From NCBI GenBank assembly GCA_964597075.1, contig CAZQXC010000018.1:1-30609 (forward strand): 30,609 nucleotides of DNA, written 5' to 3'. Source of the DNA: UBA2336 sp964597075. GTDB lineage: Bacteria; Bacteroidota; Bacteroidia; Cytophagales; Cyclobacteriaceae. The translations under genes were made by a program, and so were the position numbers. Position 1 is the first letter of the stretch, and each line of letters starts with the position of its first letter. Of the stretch, positions 17,136-23,043 are shown piece by piece. A model generated the notes under the pieces. That model made no database searches. It was not told the DNA's origin and saw nothing but the letters and a program-made list of their open reading frames with translations.

Positions 17136-17903
17136 ATGATCACTGTTCCTAGAATAGTAACTTTTGGTAGTCTGGTTCTTTTGATGTCATCGTGTGCGGT
17201 TCATTCCGGAATGATCTCAAATTCCCAATTGGGTAGTAAAAAGTATTATCAGTTCGAAGATATTTCTGCAGGCTACGCCAAAGCTACCTATTTTCTTGGT
17301 ATTGGAGGGTTGAGGAAAGACGCCCTAATCAATGATGCTAAACGAAATTTATATCTTTCTTATCCATTAAAACCTAATCAGGTCTTTGATAATATAACAC
17401 TCGATAGAAAAACAACCTATATTTTGCCCTTCTCAAAAGTTGAAGTGATTCTGGTAGCCGATGTAGTTGAACTTGATTCCGGACATCAACTTAGTATGCG
17501 GGATAGATACCTTAAGGCGTTAACGCAATCCGCTATACGTTCAAAGGGTTACTTGTCTAATTACGAACCTGTTTTATTGTTGGAAAATGGACAGGCCTAT
17601 CCGGGCCGTGTTGTTAGTATAAATAGAGGAAATGCTACAATCTTTTACATTAATTCCGATGGTTTTATACGGGTCGGTAGTATACCGTATCGTGGTATTT
17701 ACAAAATTAGTAATCTCGTGGAATTGCAATCAAAAGTAGGTGTTAACATCGGGGATGTATGGACTTTTTCTTTACATAGAAGTAACAGCACCAGTTATAA
17801 TCTGCAAGGAAAAGTGATTGGGATAAATAGTGATTTTCTTCTGATTGAGAATAAGTCAGGTGCTCAGTCGTTACGTATCAATGAAATTCGTTCTAAAAAT
17901 TAA
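17136..17903 (+). CDS. Lipoprotein of unknown function
   Basis: A 255-residue protein with an SpII signal (LVLLMSSC, lipid Cys20). The next part, containing KKYYQFEDISAGYAKATYF, LGIGG and DALINDAKRNLY, resembles small Bacteroidetes lipoproteins of the DUF6567-like type, and the C-terminal half is predicted beta-rich (VVSINRGNATIFYINSDGF). The domain name is tentative. It is preceded by the dnaN terminator, so it must be transcribed from its own promoter; a weak TAnnTTT-like box (tagttta) lies just upstream. It overlaps the convergent phosphodiesterase gene by 4 bp. Confidence 0.8.
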   Translation: MITVPRIVTFGSLVLLMSSCAVHSGMISNSQLGSKKYYQFEDISAGYAKATYFLGIGGLRKDALINDAKRNLYLSYPLKPNQVFDNITLDRKTTYILPFSKVEVILVADVVELDSGHQLSMRDRYLKALTQSAIRSKGYLSNYEPVLLLENGQAYPGRVVSINRGNATIFYINSDGFIRVGSIPYRGIYKISNLVELQSKVGVNIGDVWTFSLHRSNSTSYNLQGKVIGINSDFLLIENKSGAQSLRINEIRSKN

Positions 17904-18403
17904 AGCTTTCCCCTTTTCCCCAATTCAATCACTTCCATATTCCTTATTTCCTTTCCGTTGATCTCAAACCGTACCATGGTTTTCATATGATGGAAGCCAT
18001 GGTTTCCGGCTGCACCCGGGTTGAGGTAGAGCATGTTTTTATACTTCGGATCTTTTTTAATGCGCAAAATGTGTGAATGCCCACAAATGAAAATATCCGG
18101 TACTCGTTCTGCTAAGACTTTCTTAACGCGTGGATTATAATTGGGAGGAGCACCACCAATGTGCGTCATACAAATTGTGAGTCCTTCAGAGATAAACCAT
18201 AAATCTTCAGGTAATTTTGCTTGCAACACTCGGTTATCGATGTTACCGAACACAGCCCGAACAGGTTTGAACGCTTCCAATTGCTGAAGCATGGCTTCAT
18301 CGCCAATATCACCGGCATGCCACACTTCATCACAGTCGTTGAAGTGTTCATAAATGGAATGGTCTAAAAAACCATGGGTATCTGACAGGAGACCGATTTT
18401 CAT
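17900..18403 (-). CDS. YfcE/MJ0936-family metallophosphoesterase
   Basis: A 167-residue cytoplasmic phosphodiesterase of the small calcineurin-like type. Metal-binding motifs in order: SDTHG (7-11), HAGDIGD (30-36), FGNIDNR (53-59), MTHIGG (80-85) and CGHSH (105-109), followed by NPGAAGNHG. All predicted metal ligands of the di-nuclear site are present. The family hydrolyses phosphodiesters such as bis-pNPP or 2',3'-cyclic nucleotides in vitro; the cellular substrate is unknown. Length is usual for the family. It is convergent with the lipoprotein gene, with 4 bp overlap. Confidence 0.92.
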   Translation of the reverse strand: MKIGLLSDTHGFLDHSIYEHFNDCDEVWHAGDIGDEAMLQQLEAFKPVRAVFGNIDNRVLQAKLPEDLWFISEGLTICMTHIGGAPPNYNPRVKKVLAERVPDIFICGHSHILRIKKDPKYKNMLYLNPGAAGNHGFHHMKTMVRFEINGKEIRNMEVIELGKRGKL

Positions 18404-18606
18404 TTACATGATTAATAAAGTGACTTTGGTAACGACAATCTTGAGGTTGTAAAGATTGAAATTTTTAATAAGTATGTGTAGCAAGGTGGCTCCTTTCTGA
18501 TAATAAATATATGTATTTCTAGGAGCTTCTATGAATTAGCTAATCAACAACTTACCGTAGCTAATGTTCCCTTTAGCGGGAAAATCGGGGATTCATATAA
18601 GTGCCC

Positions 18607-18637
18607 TTTATTGATAGGCAAGCTGGTTTTACTTTTA
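18607..18637 (+). promoter_or_regulatory. Putative promoter TTTA-N19-TACTTTTA
   Basis: A -33-like TTTA (18607-18610), a 19-bp spacer and the -7-like TACTTTTA (18630-18637) lie 25 bp upstream of ATG 18663. Each element has one mismatch to the Bacteroidetes consensus. Confidence 0.35.
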
Positions 18638-18662
18638 GTGTTCACCTGCTAAATCAGTGGAT

Positions 18663-19250
18663 ATGAATAACGTATTAACCTTCCTATTTCTTCTTGGTAT
18701 CACGTCAACGTTGGCCAATGAACCTCAGCAAAAACAGTCAAGTTTGCAGCAGCAATTTCAGAGTATACGCGATAATGCAGAATTTATTGACCCTTTCCGT
18801 ATGGTGAGGGCCTACCAGGTTGAAAATTTCTGGAAAGCGGTACAGGATACTTTGCGTGAAAAGGATGAAGCTCTGGTAGTGGCACAGAAAAAAATCTCTA
18901 TTGTAGAAGGTGAAGTGGTTTCATTGATGAATACCATAAAAGAAAAGGATTCTTCCGTTGAAGAAATGGCTTTCGCTGGTTCACACATTGCTTTTCTGGT
19001 TTGGGATATTCCTAAAGCAAGATTTATCTGGATAATGGTTTCTGTGTCCGTAATCTTAATTGTCTTGATGGCGATTTTATTTTTAGCGTTTCAAACTTCG
19101 TTACGGGCTGCACGTGAATCACGAAACTTATACAATGAGGTGAGTAATGAGTTTGATACTTACAAACGAAATACGGTTGAGAAGGAAGTAAAACTCTATC
19201 GGGAGTTACAGGATTATCGAAACCGTCTATCGGAATTACGAAGTGCGTAG
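18663..19250 (+). CDS. Membrane protein with two coiled-coil segments, unknown function
   Basis: A 195-residue protein. Residues 1-19 form a signal-like hydrophobic stretch (MNNVLTFLFLLGITSTLA). Residues 20-100 are charged, with coiled-coil spacing (EKDEALVVAQKKISIVEGEV). A membrane helix follows at about 121-143, then a second long helix of coiled-coil type to the end (FDTYKRNTVEKEVKLYREL). If the signal is cleaved, the protein has a periplasmic first coil and a cytoplasmic second coil. ATG 18663 is preferred over GTG 18657. No family recognised. Confidence 0.75.
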   Translation: MNNVLTFLFLLGITSTLANEPQQKQSSLQQQFQSIRDNAEFIDPFRMVRAYQVENFWKAVQDTLREKDEALVVAQKKISIVEGEVVSLMNTIKEKDSSVEEMAFAGSHIAFLVWDIPKARFIWIMVSVSVILIVLMAILFLAFQTSLRAARESRNLYNEVSNEFDTYKRNTVEKEVKLYRELQDYRNRLSELRSA

Positions 19251-19253
19251 AAT

Positions 19254-20054
19254 TTATTGATATACGCGAACGTAATCAACCTCCATCCGCTGTGGCCAGA
19301 TGGAATCATCAACACCCTGCGTACCACCCCAGTTTCCACCTACGGCAATATTCATGATGAGGTGAAAACGCTTGTTGAATGGCCAGCCGGTATGATCCTC
19401 ATTTTCATCGCGAGTCACGCTGTGGTATAAGGTATCATCCACAAAAAAATCAATTTTATTTTCGCGCCAGTCGATGGCATAGACGTGGAATTCATCCTGA
19501 CAATCTGAAATTGTAATCGTACCCTCTTTTTGCGTACGTTTATGGTGGTTGTATTTTTCGGTGTGGATGGTTCCATGAATCACCCCGGGGTCAAATCCAA
19601 CATGTTCCATAATATCAATCTCACCGGATGCCGGCCAACCTCCATACGACCAATCGGTAGAGAGCATCCAAATGGCCGGCCAGGTACCTTTACCGCGTGG
19701 AAGTTTTGCTTTCACCTCCATGCGGCCATACAACCAGTCACCTTTGTTTTTAGAAACAATACGTGTGGAGGTGTACGTCTTTCCTCCAAGTGAATCCTTG
19801 TGTACTTCAATAATCAGCAGTCCGTTTTCAACCCGAACATTTTTTGGATTATTCGTATAGAATTGAAGTTCGTTATTCCCCCAACCGCAAACATTTGGGC
19901 AGCCATCACCCAGATCATAATTCCATTTGGTGGTATCCAGTGTGCCGGAGTAGTCAAACTCATCAGACCAAATTGGCTCTTCTTGTTTTACGGCTTTTTC
20001 CTTGCAGGACGAAAGCAGGAGAAATAGAAACGGGAGAATCAGGAAATATTTCAT
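19254..20054 (-). CDS. Glycoside hydrolase family 16 lipoprotein (beta-glucanase/laminarinase type)
   Basis: A 266-residue enzyme with SpII signal MKYFLILPFLFLLLSSC (lipid Cys17) and one GH16 domain. The catalytic motif GEIDIMEH is at 144-151: Glu145 is the expected nucleophile, Asp147 the helper and Glu150 the acid/base. Upstream are YGRMEVKAKLPRG (109-121) and WPAIWML (125-131), and near the C-terminus HLIMNIAVGGNW, all standard for bacterial laminarinases. The likely reaction is endo-hydrolysis of beta-1,3(1,4)-glucan at the cell surface; exact specificity is not visible. No susC/susD or other polysaccharide-utilisation genes are nearby. Confidence 0.93.
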   Translation of the reverse strand: MKYFLILPFLFLLLSSCKEKAVKQEEPIWSDEFDYSGTLDTTKWNYDLGDGCPNVCGWGNNELQFYTNNPKNVRVENGLLIIEVHKDSLGGKTYTSTRIVSKNKGDWLYGRMEVKAKLPRGKGTWPAIWMLSTDWSYGGWPASGEIDIMEHVGFDPGVIHGTIHTEKYNHHKRTQKEGTITISDCQDEFHVYAIDWRENKIDFFVDDTLYHSVTRDENEDHTGWPFNKRFHLIMNIAVGGNWGGTQGVDDSIWPQRMEVDYVRVYQ

Positions 20055-20138
20055 TTTTTCTAAAATGAGTGAGAAAACGGTTGATGTGAGAAGTCAGCTT
20101 GAAAATCCATCTATATTAAGTAGTCAGTTAATGTAGGG

Positions 20139-20167
20139 ATCGCCCTGATGCATCGGGGCGATGACCA
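20139..20167. repeat. REP-like palindrome followed by GACC
   Basis: ATCGCCCTGATG / CATCGGGGCGAT is a 12+12 palindrome with one T:G pair, immediately followed by gacca. The end GCGATGACC is shared with the hairpin elements at 22123-22148 and 24828-24884. Confidence 0.55.
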
Positions 20168-20214
20168 AAAGATTTTTGAAATAAACTCTAAATTCAATTG
20201 ACAATCAATTTACA

Positions 20215-20267
20215 AATTGTGAGCGGATAACGAGGCTTAAGCCCGCGTCCTTTGGCTTGGAATCCGC
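20215..20267. repeat. Nested hairpin with lac-operator-like left flank
   Basis: The outer stem GCGGAT/ATCCGC (20223-20228 with 20262-20267) encloses an inner stem AAGCC/GGCTT (20239-20243 with 20254-20258). The reverse complement of the middle reads CGCGGGCTTAAGCC, similar to the CGCGGGTCAAAGCC of the repeat at 24828, so it may be a decayed copy of the same family. Its left flank AATTGTGAGCGGATAAC matches 17 nt of the E. coli lac operator. Confidence 0.4.
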
Positions 20268-20495
20268 CTCTGGCTACCTACAGTGCTACATGCACATAAT
20301 ATTACCATTTGGATCCAAATTAGGAAGTTCACATTGAATTTCAACAGCTTTTATTGAACAAATATTCATTAACAAACATAGTACCATGGATCGCACGGAT
20401 AGCTTTTCTCATGATTTTTTTAATTTACATACAGCAACAAGAAGAAAGAATTTACCATTGAAAAATTTCTGTTCGAAGGCTGATTGCGTTTCTTT

Positions 20496-20503
20496 TATCT
20501 TTG
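20496..20503 (+). promoter_or_regulatory. Bacteroidetes -7 box TATCTTTG
   Basis: A perfect TAnnTTTG box, with TTCG at 20472-20475 (20-bp spacing) as a candidate -33. It ends only 4 bp before ATG 20508, so the transcript would have almost no leader. Confidence 0.5.
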
Positions 20504-20507
20504 CTCC

Positions 20508-21086
20508 ATGATCATGGAGGATAAGGTAAAGGCGGTTGAACAGGTTTTTGAAAAGCTTGATCAGGAGATTGCACAATTTCAGGCATGGTCAACGTTACAT
20601 TGTAAATTTGGTTGTGGTAAGTGTTGCTTTAAACCTGATATAGAGGCTACTATTCTCGAATTTCTTCCCTTCGCACTGTACCTGCATACGAATGATCAGG
20701 CGGAGAAATGGCTGGATAAACTGCGTGAGACCAACGATTCTATTTGTAAAATTTTGAATCCAACACAGCAAGGTGCGGGATTGTGTACAGAATACAAGCA
20801 CCGGGGGTTGATTTGCCGGTTGTTTGGATTCTCTGCACGTACCAACAAATACGGTAAAAAAGAATTAGTGACCTGTGAAATTATCAAAACAGAACAAGTC
20901 AAGCAGTATGCTAAGGCTTACGAAAAAACAGAACAGGAAAATGAATCTATTCCAGTAATGCATCAATACTACATGCAGCTCCATGCTATTGATTACGAAC
21001 TAACAAAAGATTTTTACCCGATCAATCAGGCTATCCGTAAAGCAATTGAAACTGTGCTGGCTTATTATGCTTACAGAAATAATTGA
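20508..21086 (+). CDS. YkgJ-family cysteine cluster protein
   Basis: A 192-residue soluble protein with the Cys arrangement of the YkgJ/CxxCxxCC family. HCKFGCGKCC (31-40) gives Cys32, 36, 39 and 40; later cysteines are in GLCTEYKHRGLICRLFG (Cys93 and 103) and TCE (Cys123). The cysteines are thought to bind zinc or an Fe-S cluster; function is unknown. The start is either ATG 20508 (MIMEDK) or ATG 20514 (MEDK). The -7 box ending at 20503 makes 20514 possible and rules out the TTG at 20484. The 3' end overlaps the convergent small membrane-protein frame by 16 bp. Confidence 0.85.
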   Translation: MIMEDKVKAVEQVFEKLDQEIAQFQAWSTLHCKFGCGKCCFKPDIEATILEFLPFALYLHTNDQAEKWLDKLRETNDSICKILNPTQQGAGLCTEYKHRGLICRLFGFSARTNKYGKKELVTCEIIKTEQVKQYAKAYEKTEQENESIPVMHQYYMQLHAIDYELTKDFYPINQAIRKAIETVLAYYAYRNN

Positions 21087-21277
21087 ACAACGGATTGAAT
21101 CTTATCTATAGCGGCTTTAAATGAATATAGTTTCAAAAAGGGTTGAGCCTGCCCACCTACTTCAGAAGCTTCTGTGCCAGCCGGGTAAAGCCAAACCACC
21201 AACAGAATAATGATGGCTACTGCAATGCCCAGAAGGAGGGAGAATTCTTTAAACGTAAACTTGTTGTTCACATCCAA
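21071..21277 (-). CDS. Possible small membrane protein, 68 aa
   Basis: The frame encodes a short charged N-terminus (MDVNNKFTFKEF), one membrane helix at about 13-31 (SLLLGIAVAIIILLVVWL) and a soluble tail of 37 residues. A near-consensus -7 box TAGCTTTC lies on the minus strand at 21294-21287, 9 bp before the ATG. Without this gene the interval 21087-21499 would be empty. No family recognised; the 16-bp convergent overlap and short length keep confidence moderate. Confidence 0.5.
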   Translation of the reverse strand: MDVNNKFTFKEFSLLLGIAVAIIILLVVWLYPAGTEASEVGGQAQPFLKLYSFKAAIDKIQSVVQLFL

Positions 21278-21464
21278 TCGTTTTACGAAAGCTATGCCAG
21301 TCTTAAAATCGGCCTAAGCAGATATTTTTGGCTTGTTTTCTGCATGTATATGTACGATTTTGAACATTACTCTTTATTTATTCGAACAGTTTACCCATAA
21401 ATTAACCGTGGGTTACTGTGTTTATTAAAATAAGATTAATCAAACGATGAACCCCATTTCATGC

Positions 21465-21472
21465 TAAATTTG
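21465..21472 (+). promoter_or_regulatory. Bacteroidetes -7 box TAAATTTG
   Basis: A perfect TAnnTTTG box just after the first possible ATG (21461), excluding that start and pointing to ATG 21485 or 21500. No clear -33 element. Confidence 0.5.
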
Positions 21473-21499
21473 TTGTTTATCCATATGAATTATTACACG

Positions 21500-22033
21500 A
21501 TGTCCAGAATTTTTATTGGTCTTTTCTGTATTGCTGGCCTGATCCTTACAGCATTCATCAAGCCTGCCAAGGAAAGTCAGGTAAAGTGGCTCACCTTTGA
21601 GGAAGCTGTTGAAAAATCGAAAACGGAAAAACGTAAGATTTTTATTGATGTGTATACCGATTGGTGTGGCTGGTGCAAAGTGATGGATAAAAATACCTTC
21701 AGCGAACCCAAGGTGGCAAAAATCCTGAATGAACATTTCTATCCGGTTAAGTTCAATGCTGAGCAGCGCGAGGATGTTATTTTTGCTGGGAATACTTTCA
21801 AGTTTATAGACAATGGAAGGAATGGGTACCATCAACTAGCCGCATCCTTACTTAATAATCAATTAAGTTACCCTACGGTAGTTTTTCTTGATGATGAATT
21901 CCGCATGATTCAACCCCTGCCGGGATATCAGAAGCCGGAAGAGTTTCATAAAATCATTCAGTTTATTGGCGAGGATCACTATAAGAATGTAACCTGGAAA
22001 GACTGGCAGGTGACATACAAGTCACCTTATTAA
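21500..22033 (+). CDS. Thioredoxin-fold protein with CGWC motif
   Basis: A 177-residue protein with an N-terminal signal or anchor (MSRIFIGLFCIAGLILTAF) and a thioredoxin-like domain of the DUF255/thioredoxin_7 kind: KIFIDVYTDWCGWCKVMDK has the redox pair Cys56/Cys59, and the cis-proline loop is LSYPTVVFLDD. It probably acts on periplasmic disulfides. The start could be ATG 21485 (adds MNYYT) or 21500; ATG 21461 is ruled out by the -7 box at 21465. I prefer 21500 because it gives a normal signal peptide and a 20-odd-nt leader, but 21485 is nearly as good. Confidence 0.85.
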   Translation: MSRIFIGLFCIAGLILTAFIKPAKESQVKWLTFEEAVEKSKTEKRKIFIDVYTDWCGWCKVMDKNTFSEPKVAKILNEHFYPVKFNAEQREDVIFAGNTFKFIDNGRNGYHQLAASLLNNQLSYPTVVFLDDEFRMIQPLPGYQKPEEFHKIIQFIGEDHYKNVTWKDWQVTYKSPY

Positions 22034-22071
22034 AAAAGAATCTGATATCCGTAGACTTTTATCTAATTGTC

Positions 22072-22107
22072 ATGCCGGCCCTGCCTGCGGCAAAGGCAGG
22101 CCGGCAT
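22072..22107. repeat. REP-like hairpin (ATGCCGGCC...GGCCGGCAT)
   Basis: A 14-bp stem with one bulged C, left arm 22072-22086 and right arm 22094-22107, loop GCGGCAA. The GCCTGC/GCAGGC core is shared with the palindromes at 9348-9371 and 24839-24870. Confidence 0.6.
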
Positions 22108-22122
22108 CCTATACGACTTAAG

Positions 22123-22148
22123 ATCGCGGGTCAACGCCCGCGATGACC
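22123..22148. repeat. REP-like hairpin ATCGCGGG-tcaacg-CCCGCGAT followed by GACC
   Basis: A perfect 8-bp stem (22123-22130 with 22137-22144) followed by gacc. Both the GCGGGTCAA half and the GCGATGACC end recur at 24828-24884, where extra sequence is inserted in the loop. Confidence 0.6.
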
Positions 22149-22204
22149 AAAATTTAGTTTTAGGTATTTTTATGGCTATCGATGAAAAGAAATTTATCCT
22201 AATG

Positions 22205-22245
22205 AAAAAGCCATGCCTACAATACTATGAGCATGGCTTTTTTTA
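22205..22245. terminator. Hairpin terminator AAAAAGCCATGC / GCATGGCTTTTT
   Basis: A perfect 12-bp stem (22205-22216 with 22231-22242), 14-nt loop and T-run; the A-run on the other side makes it usable from both strands. It lies between the thioredoxin-fold gene and the convergent small membrane-protein gene. Confidence 0.8.
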
Positions 22246-22268
22246 AATGCTATCAAGCAATCAGTCCT

Positions 22269-22278
22269 NNNNNNNNNN
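22269..22278. other. Assembly gap (10 N)
   Basis: Ten Ns. The last 10 bases before the gap (AATCAGTCCT, 22259-22268) occur again 20 bp after it (22299-22308), where they form the end of the small membrane-protein gene. The two contigs may therefore overlap. Confidence 0.95.
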
Positions 22279-22300
22279 TTAATTATATGTTTAAAGAGAA

Positions 22301-22429
22301 TCAGTCCTTCTTTTCTTCTTTTTTTGTTTTCATAAAATCAACATAGCCTAAGGCTGCTGCAAATCCAATAAGTACGGCAACAATGGTTATAAAAAGACTG
22401 ACTCCGCTTCCTGTATATTGTTCGAACAT
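22301..22429 (-). CDS. Small single-helix membrane protein, 42 aa
   Basis: Minus-strand frame from ATG 22429 encoding MFEQYTGSGVSL, one membrane helix (FITIVAVLIGFAAALGYVDF, about 13-32) and the basic-acidic tail KTKKEEKKD. A perfect -7 box TACATTTG lies 19 bp before the ATG (22456-22449), and the hydrophobic pattern with a charged end is that of a true small membrane protein. The shape resembles small accessory subunits of membrane complexes, but I cannot name one. The stop is 22 bp from the N block, so the 3' flank is uncertain but the frame itself is complete. Confidence 0.7.
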   Translation of the reverse strand: MFEQYTGSGVSLFITIVAVLIGFAAALGYVDFMKTKKEEKKD

Positions 22430-22448
22430 GGCTGATTTATTTGGTAAG

Positions 22449-22456
22449 CAAATGTA
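22449..22456 (-). promoter_or_regulatory. Bacteroidetes -7 box TACATTTG
   Basis: A perfect TAnnTTTG box on the minus strand, with TTTT about 20 bp upstream as a weak -33. It lies between the HD hydrolase stop and the 42-aa gene, so the small gene has its own promoter. Confidence 0.5.
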
Positions 22457-22503
22457 TACGTTCTGCACTAATCGGTAAAATTAAATACCGATAAATTTAA
22501 GGA

Positions 22504-23043
22504 TTAAATTCCCAGTTCTTCCTTGTTTTCCCGCAATGCGCCAATGATAAAAGCTATATGGTCGGTAAGCTCAACACCAAAAAGCTCGGTTCCTTTATAA
22601 ACTTCATCCCGCTCTACCTTAGCTGCAAAACTCTTGTCTTTTAGTTTCTTCACAACAGATTTTGGTTCGAGGCTTGCAATACCATCAGGCCTTACCTGGC
22701 AGCAGGCAATAATAAAACCTGTGAGTTCATCACAGGCTAAAAGAGCCTTGTCAAGCGTTGAAACATACGGTACATTCCATTTGGTATAATGGGCTGAAAT
22801 GGCATGGGCGATTTTTTCTTCACCCATATTTCTAAGTTTATTCACAATAATGTTTGGGTGTTGCTCAGGAAAGGCTTCGTAATCGGCATCGTGTAATAGA
22901 CCTGCTATGGCCCATTCATCTTCCTTTTCTCCCAGCTTTCTTGCATATGCCTGCATCACTAACTCGATGCTGCGCATATGGCGAAGCAAGCTCTGGCTTT
23001 TGGTCATCTCAAGAAGAATGTTGCGGGCGTCCTCGCGCGTCAT
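22504..23043 (-). CDS. HD-domain hydrolase (HDIG-type)
   Basis: A 179-residue cytoplasmic protein. The HD motif is in GLLHDADYEAFPEQHP (48-63; His51 and Asp52), with the likely first metal-binding His at 22 (LLRHMRS) and a later His-Tyr in ISAHYTKW and Asp in LLACDELTGF. The pattern fits the small predicted hydrolases of the HD superfamily (COG2316-like), whose substrates are unknown. Its ATG overlaps the stop of the upstream TPR gene by one base (TAATG), so the two are probably translated from one message. Confidence 0.88.
   Translation of the reverse strand: MTREDARNILLEMTKSQSLLRHMRSIELVMQAYARKLGEKEDEWAIAGLLHDADYEAFPEQHPNIIVNKLRNMGEEKIAHAISAHYTKWNVPYVSTLDKALLACDELTGFIIACCQVRPDGIASLEPKSVVKKLKDKSFAAKVERDEVYKGTELFGVELTDHIAFIIGALRENKEELGI

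Larger units (their letters stand above)
20055..20507. other. Gene-free intergenic region with palindromes
   Basis: This 453-bp stretch between two divergent genes has no convincing coding frame. It holds a 24-bp near-perfect palindrome (20139-20162), a 17-nt word identical to the core of the E. coli lac operator (20215-20231), a nested hairpin (20223-20267) and, at its right end, the promoter of the Cys-cluster gene. The rest is AT-rich and shows nothing recognisable. Confidence 0.7.

Noticed and set aside
20198..20231. E. coli tac-like promoter/operator (TTGACA plus lac operator core), suggesting vector contamination
   Set aside because: No -10 element at the right spacing, no other vector sequence, and the surrounding hairpin resembles local repeats; kept only as an observation on the operator-like word.
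20221..20270. Possible tRNA or structured RNA in the hairpin region
   Set aside because: No acceptor stem of seven pairs, no T-loop consensus and no anticodon arm; the pairs fit a simple nested palindrome.
22172..22246. 24-codon plus-strand frame MAIDEKKFILMKKPCLQYYE... ending in the terminator
   Set aside because: It encodes the terminator hairpin itself and has no promoter of consensus form; most likely fortuitous.
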